From Gimesia benthica (GTDB lineage Bacteria; Planctomycetota; Planctomycetia; Planctomycetales; Planctomycetaceae): DNA of 64,000 bases. Below are positions 1 through 7,554 of the stretch, one piece after another. Positions within the stretch are counted from its first letter, which is position 1. The number at the start of each line of letters is the position of its first letter. The DNA is taken from NCBI RefSeq assembly GCF_009720525.1, contig NZ_CP043930.1, positions 4,372,501 through 4,436,500 of the forward strand, read 5' to 3'. The notes under the pieces were generated by a model. It saw nothing but the letters and a program-made list of their open reading frames with translations, ran no database searches and had not been told where the DNA came from. A program made the translations under genes and the position numbers.

Positions 1-445
1 CGTCAAATTTACCCTGTTCGACCAGATTCAGGATTTCATCGAAGGGGTGTTCTTCGTATTCAAAATCATCACCCAGCAGGAGCTTGAGGGCCAGGAAGGC
101 GGTGGTCAGCTTGCCGGGGATGGCGATTTTTTTGCCGCGGAGGTCGTCGATACTCCACTCTTCCCGGGCCACGACCATGGGGCCGTACTTGTCGCCCATG
201 GAGGCACCACAGGAGCAGATCGCATAGGTGTCGGTCAGGTAAGCGTAGCCGTGGAGACTGACGGCGGTCAGTTCCAGTTCCGCGTTGAAGGCACGCTGGT
301 TGAGGGTTTCGATGTCCTGTAACTCATGAGTGAATCGATACTTACCAGTTTCGATTTTGTCATTGGCCAGGGCATGGAACATAAAGGCATCGTCCGGATC
401 GGGACTGTGGCCCACCTGAATTAACACTTTTTCGTCGGTCATCAT
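1..445 (-). CDS. mqnD: MqnD-like 1,4-dihydroxy-6-naphthoate synthase, 3' part cut off by the window edge
   Basis: The N-terminal 148 residues are visible. The protein opens with a short basic/acidic leader and the motif HSPDPDDAFMFHAL, a hallmark of the MqnA/MqnD periplasmic-binding-like fold. It continues with segments resembling the substrate-binding lobe (LQDIETLNQRAF, and GKKIAIPGKLTTA near residue 105). In the futalosine route to menaquinone, MqnD makes 1,4-dihydroxy-6-naphthoate from cyclic de-hypoxanthine futalosine. The start is one of two adjacent ATG codons (443-445 or 440-442); I took the outer one. The C-terminus lies beyond base 1. MqnA, the related chorismate dehydratase, is the main alternative; the DDAFMF form of the motif favours MqnD. 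Confidence 0.72.
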   Translation of the reverse strand, partial: MMTDEKVLIQVGHSPDPDDAFMFHALANDKIETGKYRFTHELQDIETLNQRAFNAELELTAVSLHGYAYLTDTYAICSCGASMGDKYGPMVVAREEWSIDDLRGKKIAIPGKLTTAFLALKLLLGDDFEYEEHPFDEILNLVEQGKFD

Positions 446-714
446 GAATCACACAATATTGAAGTTGAGGGAAACAAGCACTGGAAACCTGGACCAGCAG
501 CCGAGAGGGTCCGACCAGTTCATTTACTAGATTTAGCATGACACTATAGAGAGTTACGGGGAACTTAGCCACCGACTGAGCGGAAACAACTCAGAACGAC
601 CACGAAACGTATTCCGAATGGGGACTACCACGAAAGAGACTGCTCAGGCGAGGCTTTATTTGGTGTTGATTACAGAATGTGTACAATAGAATACTGTGAA
701 GTTGTTTTTATACA

Positions 715-1647
715 TCACTTCAGCAGTTTATCGAGCAGGTCGACTGCGGTGTCTGTGGTGGTGACTTCGAGTGCGTGGCATTCTTCGAGGTTGCGGAACC
801 AGGTGTGCTGGCGTTTGGCGAACTGGCGGGTGCGGACTTTCAGGGTTTCGACGGCCTCGTCATAAGCGATGTCCCCTTCGAGGTGGTCGATCAGTTCCTT
901 GTAGCCGAGTGCCTGTCGGGCGGTGCGGCTGAGTGGCTGTTCTGCGGCGAGCAGCGTTTTAACTTCGTCCAGCAGTCCGGCCTGCAGCATCAGGTCGACG
1001 CGGACGTTGATGCGGGTGTAGAGCCAGTCGCGATCAGGGGAGAGCCAGTAGACGTGCTGCGGTCGCTGGTCTGCGGGGAGGGCCGCTTCCTGGTGTTGCG
1101 AGGAAAGGGGCTGACCGGTGACGTGGTAAACTTCCAGGGCCCGCGTGACGCGGCGGAGATCGTTGGGATGCAGTTTCTCTGCGGAGACCGGATCCACTTC
1201 GGCCAGTCTCGCATGCAGAGCCAGGTTGCCTTCGGCCTCGACGAACTGTTCGAGTTCGCGGCGGAAATCCCAGTCGGCAGCGGGGCCTTCAAAGACGCCG
1301 CGTAAGACGGCCCGCAGGTAGAGACCGGTGCCTCCGACGAAGAGGGGGACATGTCCGCGGTCGATGATTTCCCGACAGCATTGTTCGGCGGCGGTCAGGT
1401 AATCGGCGACGCTGAATTCCTCATGCGGGTCGATGACGTCGATCAGGTGATGGGGAATTCTCTGCTGTTCTTCAGGCGAAGCTTTCGCGGTGCCGATGTC
1501 CATGCCCCGGTAGAGGGACATCGAGTCGAGGGCCAGGATTTCCGCATCCAGATGTTCGGCCAGCTGCAGGCTGAGTTCGGTCTTGCCGCAGGCGGTGGGA
1601 CCGGCCAGAAACCAGCACTGTTTCAGGACTTCCGGGGAAAACTGCAT
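715..1647 (-). CDS. miaA: tRNA dimethylallyltransferase MiaA
   Basis: A 310-residue protein of normal MiaA length. The family transfers a dimethylallyl group to N6 of A37 in tRNAs reading UNN codons, in the cytoplasm. Visible motifs are a P-loop GPTACGKTEL near residue 16, the DSMSLYRGMDIGTAK segment (family DSxQxYRxxDIGTAK) near residue 41, HHLIDV near 66, and VGGTGLYLRAVLRG near 104. The C-terminal part includes RTARQALGYKEL and RQFAKRQHTWFRN, as expected for the tRNA-binding end. It lies alone on the minus strand, 270 bp from the mqnD-like start, so it is probably transcribed separately or from a weak upstream promoter. Confidence 0.95.
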   Translation of the reverse strand: MQFSPEVLKQCWFLAGPTACGKTELSLQLAEHLDAEILALDSMSLYRGMDIGTAKASPEEQQRIPHHLIDVIDPHEEFSVADYLTAAEQCCREIIDRGHVPLFVGGTGLYLRAVLRGVFEGPAADWDFRRELEQFVEAEGNLALHARLAEVDPVSAEKLHPNDLRRVTRALEVYHVTGQPLSSQHQEAALPADQRPQHVYWLSPDRDWLYTRINVRVDLMLQAGLLDEVKTLLAAEQPLSRTARQALGYKELIDHLEGDIAYDEAVETLKVRTRQFAKRQHTWFRNLEECHALEVTTTDTAVDLLDKLLK

Positions 1648-1819
1648 GAGGAATTCGCTTCAGAAAGACCCCAGATCGCGGGGAAACCCGATCCGGGGTG
1701 TTGGGGGACTCGTTATTTCGAAAACATTCAGCTAGGATAGGCGCGGCGGCTCTGACCGCTTAGAAAACGTACTGTTGTAAAGTATATTTATCCGCGTTGA
1801 AAGTCGAAAGAGAGTGACC

Positions 1820-2266
1820 ATGGCGAACTTCGAAGCCAGCGTGCAGCTGACCGCCACCCCCGAACAGGTATTCGAGTTTCTGATCGATACCGAAAATATC
1901 CTGAAGATCAGTCCTCCGGATGCCGGCCTGACATTTACGAAAAAACCGGACAAGCTCTATAAAGGGGCGACGATTGAATTTCGTATTCAGGGCTTCGGGC
2001 AGGTGCAGGAAGGGGTCCACGAGATCACCGTTTTCGATGAACCGAAGCTGTTTACCGAAAAACAGATTTCCGGTCCGCTCAAGCATTACATCCACGAACA
2101 CGAAATCGTACCCAGCGGCGATAACCTGGTGACCGTGATTGACCGGCTCGAATTTCAACCGCCGGGAGGTCTGCTCGGATTCATCGTGACAGAATCCAAG
2201 CTGCTCGACGTATTCGACGAAGGCTTCTATCACCGCCACAACAAGCTCAAGGAAATTTTCTCCTGA
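1820..2266 (+). CDS. SRPBCC-family (START-like) protein
   Basis: 148 residues. The pattern of a short strand, the helix ATPEQVFEFLIDTENILKI and then a run of strands is that of the SRPBCC/polyketide-cyclase helix-grip fold (COG4276-like), which binds hydrophobic ligands. The actual ligand cannot be read from the sequence. I chose ATG 1820 over GTG 1814 because the purine-rich GAAAGAGAG stretch sits just upstream of the ATG. It is convergent with the FlgG-like gene, 30 bp away, with a short CTCGC/GCGAG hairpin between them. There is no catalytic motif to assign. Confidence 0.75.
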   Translation: MANFEASVQLTATPEQVFEFLIDTENILKISPPDAGLTFTKKPDKLYKGATIEFRIQGFGQVQEGVHEITVFDEPKLFTEKQISGPLKHYIHEHEIVPSGDNLVTVIDRLEFQPPGGLLGFIVTESKLLDVFDEGFYHRHNKLKEIFS

Positions 2267-2296
2267 GCAGAACGCACTCGCTGATTTGCGAGCGGG

Positions 2297-3910
2297 TTAT
2301 TTGATGATCGGGCGATTGCCGCGGGGCAGTCGCTGACTTTCCGGTCGAGCGATGCGATCGGAAGGGGGACCGAGATCAGCCTGTACCGGTTCAAGGGTAT
2401 CCAGTTGATAGATGGTCTGCAGCGCATCGACGCGCTGTTTGATTGAGGCCAGTGCTTCCAGTTCTTCTGCGATGGAAACATTAGACGCTTCGAGCATGCC
2501 AGCCACGAGCAGGCCGGCCCCCTGTTTTCCCGGTGTCAGTTCGCGGGGAACACCCGAGCGGGCCGTCGCTTCAAACAGGCAGGACTCGCGTGGAAAGAGT
2601 TCGGTGTCGTCGGCAAAGCAGGATAGTTGGATAGTGCCCAGTTCCTGTTCTGCATCGGCTGATTCTTTGTTGGCAACGATCGCGACGACTGCGCCGTTCT
2701 CACGGATCTGTACTGAGTGTGCCGATTCCGGAACACGGATTTCCGGTGCGAGAGGGAAATTCTGTTGGGAACCCCGCAGGCAGAGGCGACGCTGATCGTC
2801 AATCATCAGGCGACCGGCGCGGGTAAACAGAGTCTGTTCTCCGAGGCTGACCTGCAGAAAACCCTGACCTTCGATGGCGACATCGAGTTTGCGGCCGGTT
2901 CTAATCAGTTCGCCGGCGGTCTGCGAGAGTCGGGTCTGCAGGACCTGGCTGCCCATGCCGACGGCGATTGGCGGTGCAGCGGAGTTTTTCTCGCTGGCAG
3001 GCGTTTCAATGTATTCGTAGGGGAGCGCTTCAAATTCCACGTTCAATCGTTTGAATCCGACGGTGCCTGCATTGGCGATGTTGTTGACGATCACATCCCG
3101 CGACATCCGCAGGGCATCGACGGTAGGCCTTAGACGCTGCAGGAGTTCGTCCCGGTCGGCCTGTGACGAAAAGCCGATGAAGCCTCCCTGGTCGCTGCCC
3201 CGGTTGTGCGTCGAAGAGACGGACTGTTGTTGCGGCGGTGCGAGTTCCAGTGTCGGATTCAGTTCCTCCCATTTTTCGATGGGCATCCGCAGCGCGGTTT
3301 TGGGCTGCAGGAGCTTGCGAATGGCGAGCATGTCATTCGCGACTTTGGGGGGGACGCCTCTGAGTTCTTCAAACCAGATCTGAAGTTCTTCCGGGGTGGC
3401 GTGGGGTAGATGTTCTTTGATGATCGAGCGGATCAGCTTGTCAGCAGCGGCATCATCGTGTCTGGGTTTCTCGGCCAGCGGTTCTGCATTGAGAGGTGGC
3501 ATGAGCGGGCCGGGTGTTTGGGGATGTTCGGCTTCCAGTGCGGGCAGCAGTGGCAGTGCGGGGCGGGCACTCTCGGGGTTCGCGAGAATCTTGCCCTGGC
3601 CGCTTTCGGGAACTGTCAGCCGGGGACCATCGAGTGTGGGCGCTTCAGCTGCGAGTTCTGTTCCGTCATTGGCTTCGGCGAGTGCGAGCTCGATTTGCGG
3701 TAGATCCGGCAGGGGCGTCAGTTCGTTCTCAGTCAGCGCCGGTTCCGGTTCTGTGACAGAATTCGGATCCTGCGCGAGTGAGAGTGTGACGGGGGTGGAC
3801 TCGTCTGTGAATCCCAGATCTCTCAGATACAGGATGCCCTGAATGAAGAGGACACCTGCCAGCACACAAACAGAGACTGCAAAGATAATCCGTTCAAAGT
3901 TTTTTCTCAT
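2297..3910 (-). CDS. Membrane-tethered FlgG/flagellar-rod-like protein
   Basis: 537 residues from ATG 3910. Residues 8-29 form a transmembrane segment. Residues 35-150 are a Pro/Ala/Glu-rich linker, and residues 155-205 a helical segment containing EELQIWFEELRGVPP. The flagellar rod/hook signature VNNIANAGTVGFKR (FlgG: NNLANxxTxGFK) lies at about 275-288. It is followed by the FlgG-type segment GRKLDVAIEGQGFLQV and a C-terminal AGMLEASNVSIAEELEALASIKQ, matching the FlgG C-terminal helix. True FlgG begins with the NNLAN helix and has no membrane anchor; here roughly 260 residues precede it. No other flagellar genes are nearby. The AAGGAAG ribosome binding site sits in a CCTTG/CAAGG hairpin. 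Family assignment is fairly firm, function open. Confidence 0.75.
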   Translation of the reverse strand: MRKNFERIIFAVSVCVLAGVLFIQGILYLRDLGFTDESTPVTLSLAQDPNSVTEPEPALTENELTPLPDLPQIELALAEANDGTELAAEAPTLDGPRLTVPESGQGKILANPESARPALPLLPALEAEHPQTPGPLMPPLNAEPLAEKPRHDDAAADKLIRSIIKEHLPHATPEELQIWFEELRGVPPKVANDMLAIRKLLQPKTALRMPIEKWEELNPTLELAPPQQQSVSSTHNRGSDQGGFIGFSSQADRDELLQRLRPTVDALRMSRDVIVNNIANAGTVGFKRLNVEFEALPYEYIETPASEKNSAAPPIAVGMGSQVLQTRLSQTAGELIRTGRKLDVAIEGQGFLQVSLGEQTLFTRAGRLMIDDQRRLCLRGSQQNFPLAPEIRVPESAHSVQIRENGAVVAIVANKESADAEQELGTIQLSCFADDTELFPRESCLFEATARSGVPRELTPGKQGAGLLVAGMLEASNVSIAEELEALASIKQRVDALQTIYQLDTLEPVQADLGPPSDRIARPESQRLPRGNRPIIK

Positions 3911-4294
3911 ATCTGCTTCCTTGCAGCAACAAGGCTCGACTTCCAGTTTCGACCTGCTGATTGTTCTTGGGTAATCAGATGGTTTCCCTCTCAGACCTGA
4001 TCTGACGCGTGGGCCAGATTGTCTGGCATTCGCGGCGGACGCTGGTTGCCGGCCAATCCGGGTTCGGCCGGTGTGGGAGGGATGGACCATTGGTAAAGGT
4101 ATCGCAATTGAGACTTTAGAACAAGACTGTTCCGGGCTGCAACCGGAGAACCGGCGGCGATTACCGATCCGCCCTGATTCTGACAGGCAGGGGGCCGGGA
4201 GTGTAGCGGAATTGGATCAGAATACCGTACAATAACAGAGTCTTCATATATCAGACGCATGGATACCATCCCGCTTGCCCGCCCCCGGAACTGA
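3911..4294. other. Divergent intergenic region, 384 bp
   Basis: This lies between the FlgG-like gene (minus) and the LarA-like gene (plus), so it should hold promoters for both. I see a CCTTG/CAAGG hairpin beside the minus-strand start but no convincing -35/-10 pair and no supported coding frame. Open frames running through it are extensions of the flanking genes without a better ribosome binding site. Confidence 0.5.
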
Positions 4295-5593
4295 ATGGAT
4301 CGAATCACGACTATGAACATGAATCTGCCCCAGGCTTACCGGATCCGCCAGCACTTTCCCGTGACGCGAGTTGACGATGTAGCGGAAGCGGTTACTGCTG
4401 CCTTGTCGAAGCTGAGTCTGGGGGAAGTAGTTAAACCGGGGGATTCTGTGGCGGTGCCTGTGGGAAGCCGCGGAATTGCCAATATTGCGCTGATTATCAA
4501 GTCGACTGTCGATTACCTGAAGTCACTGGGTGCGGAACCGTTTATTGTCCCGGCGATGGGCAGTCATGGCGGCGGGACCGCGGAAGGTCAGGCGCAGGTG
4601 ATTGCCTCGTATGGGGTGACGGAAGCAGCGATGGGAGTGGAGATCCGTTCCTCGATGGAAACGGTGATTGTCGACCAGACGCCGCACGGGATTCCGGTTC
4701 ATTTTGATAAGAACGCCTACGCTGCGGACCATGTGCTGGTCTGTGGTCGGGTCAAGCCGCACACCCGGTTTGTGGGGGATATTGAATCGGGTCTGCATAA
4801 GATGATGTTGATCGGCCTGGGAAAGCATGCGGGGGCCAAGATCTATCATCGGGCGATTGAAGATCACAGTTTTGAAGAGATCATCAAGGCGGTGGCAGCG
4901 TCGGTATTAGAAAAATGCAGTGTGATCGGTGGCCTGGCGATTGTCGAGAATTCCTACGATGAAACCGGCATGATCGAAGCTGTGCCGCCGGAGAACTTTT
5001 ACGAACGAGAGAAGGAACTGCTGGAGATTGCCCGCCAGTGGCTCCCGCGACTGCCTTTCCCGAAGATCGATCTGCTGATCGTGGATCGGATCGGGAAGAA
5101 CATCAGCGGTTCGGGAATGGATGCCTGCGTGGTCGGACGCAAGTTCAATGACCATGCCGCCACGGAACGGGATGTCGTCGCCTGCAAACGAATTATGATT
5201 CGCGGTTTGACCGAAGAGACGCATGGTAACGCGTGCGGCATCGGTCTGGCCGAGTTCACGAACGAGCGGACCGTGGCGGGGGTGGACTGGCAGAGCACCC
5301 GCATTAATACGATTACGGGGAGTCATCCTACCGCCGGGATGGTTCCACTGGTGTATCCGAATGACCGTGAAGCCATTGAGGCGGCCCTGCAGACTGTGGG
5401 GCTGGTGGAACCCGAGACCAGTGGCATCGTACAGATTTACGACACGCTTGAACTGAGCGAAGTTGTCGTCAGCGAAACGTACCTGGAGGAGATCAACAGC
5501 CGTGACGACCTGGAAATCATTTCCGGGCCGTTCGACTTGCCTTTCGATGCAGAAGGGAATCTGGCCTCCGTTTTTAAGAAACCGCAACACTGA
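4295..5593 (+). CDS. LarA-like (DUF2088) nickel-pincer-type racemase/epimerase family protein
   Basis: 432 residues. The N-terminal half resembles the LarA/DUF2088 domain: PVGSRGIANIALI near residue 51, PAMGSHGGGTAEGQ near 84, and CGRVKPHTRFVGDIESGL with HKMMLIGLGKHAGA around 150-185. LarA homologues use a nickel-pincer nucleotide to racemise or epimerise 2-hydroxy acids; the substrate here is unknown. The C-terminal half (SGSGMDACVVGRKFND, GLTEETHGNACGIGLAEFTNE) belongs to the longer group of homologues, not classic lactate racemase. Three in-frame ATGs (4295, 4313, 4319) make the exact start uncertain. The RraA-like gene follows after 24 bp, so the two are almost certainly cotranscribed. 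No larB/C/E maturation genes are in the window. Confidence 0.68.
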   Translation: MDRITTMNMNLPQAYRIRQHFPVTRVDDVAEAVTAALSKLSLGEVVKPGDSVAVPVGSRGIANIALIIKSTVDYLKSLGAEPFIVPAMGSHGGGTAEGQAQVIASYGVTEAAMGVEIRSSMETVIVDQTPHGIPVHFDKNAYAADHVLVCGRVKPHTRFVGDIESGLHKMMLIGLGKHAGAKIYHRAIEDHSFEEIIKAVAASVLEKCSVIGGLAIVENSYDETGMIEAVPPENFYEREKELLEIARQWLPRLPFPKIDLLIVDRIGKNISGSGMDACVVGRKFNDHAATERDVVACKRIMIRGLTEETHGNACGIGLAEFTNERTVAGVDWQSTRINTITGSHPTAGMVPLVYPNDREAIEAALQTVGLVEPETSGIVQIYDTLELSEVVVSETYLEEINSRDDLEIISGPFDLPFDAEGNLASVFKKPQH

Positions 5594-5617
5594 AATTTAA
5601 CCAACAGGAACCCATTC

Positions 5618-6271
5618 ATGTCCACGACTGAAGGCCTCTCCAACGAAGCTTTGGATGAACTTGCCAAGTATGACACCCCGACCGTCTGTAATGTGATCGA
5701 GCTGTGGAACATCCGTCCGCGGAACGTCGGCTTTATGAACGATACCATCAAAGCCTGCTTCCCCAAGATGCCTCCCATGGTTGGCTACGCGTTGACTTCC
5801 ACTTTCCGCAGCATGGCACCGCCGCGCAGTGGTGACGTTTACGCCGGTCTGGATAACCAGGTCGCTGCGTTCGAATCACTGCCGGGTGCACCGGTTGTCG
5901 TTTACCAGGACATGGACGAGCCCACCGCTTCTGCCACGTTCGGCGAAGTGATGTGCAGCACTTATAAAGCATACGGTGCGAAAGGGATCATCACCTCCGG
6001 CGCCGGTCGTGACCTGGACCAGGTCGAAGCCCTCGACTTCCCCGCGTTTACGAACGGTGCGATCTGTGCTCACGGATACTGTCACACACTGGCCGTCAAC
6101 GTGCCGATTACCGTGGGTGGCATTCCGATTTATCCCGGCGACCTGCTGCACGGTGATTTGAACGGCGTGACGACGATTCCTCACGAGATCGCTTCCGAAA
6201 TCGCGGATGCGTGCAAGGATCTGATGAAAGCTGAAGACATCGTGCTGGACTACCTCAAGGGGGCAACCTGA
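5618..6271 (+). CDS. RraA-family protein (HMG aldolase/decarboxylase-like), frame broken near the 3' end
   Basis: 217 residues as read. The RraA fold is recognisable from [13 protein letters not shown], the [20 protein letters not shown] segment (family GaxGxVtdGxxRD) and the C-terminal region [19 protein letters not shown]. Many RraA-fold proteins are divalent-metal aldolases or decarboxylases of 2-oxo acids; others bind RNase E. The conserved glycine-rich and Arg-Asp residues are present, so enzyme activity is possible. The frame stops at TGA 6269-6271 just after a run of five G, but reading continues sensibly in the -1 frame to TAG 6349-6351. This suggests a one-base loss or a sequencing error. 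The protein follows the LarA-like gene in an apparent two-gene operon ending at the terminator at 6379. Confidence 0.8.
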   Translation: MSTTEGLSNEALDELAKYDTPTVCNVIELWNIRPRNVGFMNDTIKACFPKMPPMVGYALTSTFRSMAPPRSGDVYAGLDNQVAAFESLPGAPVVVYQDMDEPTASATFGEVMCSTYKAYGAKGIITSGAGRDLDQVEALDFPAFTNGAICAHGYCHTLAVNVPITVGGIPIYPGDLLHGDLNGVTTIPHEIASEIADACKDLMKAEDIVLDYLKGAT

Positions 6272-6351
6272 CTCCCGAAGGTCTGGGCGAAGCCCGCAAG
6301 GAACTGGCGGCCGAAGTCGGCAAGCTGGGCAAACGGCTGCGGGGTGAGTAG
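6262..6351 (+). pseudogene. Displaced C-terminal tail of the RraA-like gene (-1 frame)
   Basis: Re-reading one G of the GGGGG run at 6259-6263 continues the protein as [18 protein letters not shown], then VGKLGKRLRGE and a stop at 6349-6351. The tail is helical and charged, a plausible end for an RraA-family protein, and its stop sits 27 bp before the terminator. The normal product would then be about 246 residues. The local codons do not form a classic X XXY YYZ slippery heptamer, so a simple indel is more likely than programmed frameshifting. Confidence 0.6.
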
Positions 6352-6378
6352 TTGATACTCTTCGCGAAGTAATAAAAG

Positions 6379-6409
6379 AAAAGCCGGCTCGTTGGGGCCG
6401 GCTTTTTTT
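6379..6409 (+). terminator. Rho-independent terminator of the LarA-like/RraA-like operon
   Basis: A perfect AAGCCGGC / GCCGGCTT stem with an 8-nt loop is followed by a run of T ending at 6409. It lies 28 bp after the out-of-frame RraA tail stop, supporting that stop as the original gene end. Confidence 0.9.
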
Positions 6410-6541
6410 GTTCCTGATTTAATCTTTAACTGCCGCAGGTAACAGGTGGTCGCGGTGTAAATGTCGTCCGTTGATGAGATGGGCCTTGCTCTTTAGATTT
6501 TGAGTGTTGGGAAAGGCTGCTCTGATGGGGACGCGAGAACC

Positions 6542-6590
6542 GGGACCTCCTGCTCGCTGCGCTCGGCTCGGATTTGATCCGAGCCCACCC
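6542..6590 (+). repeat. 49-bp dispersed repeat with internal hairpin, copy 1
   Basis: Nearly identical to 14132-14180. The core is the inverted repeat GGCTCGGAT...ATCCGAGCC with a loop of a few bases, preceded by the conserved segment TGCTCGCTGCGCTC. A diverged relative lies at about 16564-16592. The copies sit between genes in the repeat-rich part of the window. Confidence 0.75.
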
Positions 6591-6629
6591 GCTGACAGAG
6601 TGGTTTCTATTTAAGAAGGGACGCTGCGT

Positions 6630-7190
6630 TTAATTCATCTCGACGATGTCGACGTCGTCGATGATGGCGGTGCCGCCGGCGTTGCCTGCTGCGGGGATGC
6701 CGATGCGCAGTCGGACGGTTGACGTTCCTTCGGGGACGAAAATGTCGGTATGAATCTGTTCCCAGGAATCGAGGTCGCCGGGGAGATCACGCTGTGGAGA
6801 ACGTGCCATGCCGACGAATTTTCTGCCACTGGCGTCGATGCACTGGACAACGATCATGGGCATCGTTTTCAAACCTTTAGTGCAGACGCGGGCGGAGACG
6901 CGGTAGGCTTTGCCGGGAGTCAGCCCTTGCAGGTCCTGGTGAATGTTGTAGGCGACGATCTGCTCGGGGTGATCCGAGGCGACGGTGATGGACAGCGCGC
7001 TGCCCTGTTTTTTCGCGGCTGTGACCTGTGTGGTCTGGTAATTGACCAGGTGCTGTCTGCCCGGTAGCGAAGTGTAAGACCAGCCGGTCGGCAGGCCGGT
7101 GCGGACGTCTTTCTGTTCGAAGTCTGCGTTGATGACTGTGGGGCCTGCTGCCGTGGCAACACCCAGTAACATGGTCAGCATGATTTCCAT
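6630..7190 (-). CDS. Secreted protein with a galactose-binding-like (CBM-type) domain
   Basis: 186 residues. The start at ATG 7190 is set by a strong AAGGAGGA ribosome binding site and by a signal peptide beginning MEIMLTMLLGVATAAG; the longer open frame has no such support. The mature part has the jelly-roll style of carbohydrate-binding/DUF642-like domains: VINADFEQKDVRTGLPTGW at the N-terminus, a middle GLTPGKAYRVSARV, and a C-terminal AIIDDVDIVEM, typical of CBM4/9-like domains. There is no catalytic domain. Probable role is extracytoplasmic ligand binding; the ligand is unknown. It is divergent from the ankyrin gene. Confidence 0.7.
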   Translation of the reverse strand: MEIMLTMLLGVATAAGPTVINADFEQKDVRTGLPTGWSYTSLPGRQHLVNYQTTQVTAAKKQGSALSITVASDHPEQIVAYNIHQDLQGLTPGKAYRVSARVCTKGLKTMPMIVVQCIDASGRKFVGMARSPQRDLPGDLDSWEQIHTDIFVPEGTSTVRLRIGIPAAGNAGGTAIIDDVDIVEMN

Positions 7191-7554
7191 AACCCGATCC
7201 TCCTTGAATACAGATGGTTTTCGAATGCCCGCAGTCTGGGGATGAGACAAGGCAAATCGGATGCCAGTTCTGGAAAACGATAATCCTGGTAAGCTGGCAA
7301 GCTGAGGTGTGAAGTCAGCGGGGTGAGATGCCTCCTGATGTGAAAGAATTACAGGGTGCGGCACCCGGATGTTACATTTGGATATGCTGTTGTGTGGATT
7401 TGTTGGCGGACGGGTAGGTTCCGGACTGGCTAAATTACGACTCTCACCCCTCCTGCTTTGCTGAATTAGTTTTGGACGAGGGGGGCACGAACCTGATACA
7501 CTACAGGTAGTTTTTCCGAGAACCCTTCTGCTCACTGACCATGAGGAATGTACC
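7191..7554. other. Divergent intergenic region, 364 bp
   Basis: Between the CBM-like gene (minus) and the ankyrin gene (plus). It contains an ACCTG/CAGGT inverted repeat followed by a short T run near 7494-7516, about 40 bp upstream of the ankyrin start. This could be an operator or a weak hairpin. No supported coding frame. Confidence 0.45.

Noticed and set aside
6256..6271. Programmed -1 frameshift site in the RraA-like gene
   Set aside because: The zero-frame codons do not make an X XXY YYZ slippery heptamer, and no downstream stem is placed as expected. A simple indel or read error is the better explanation.
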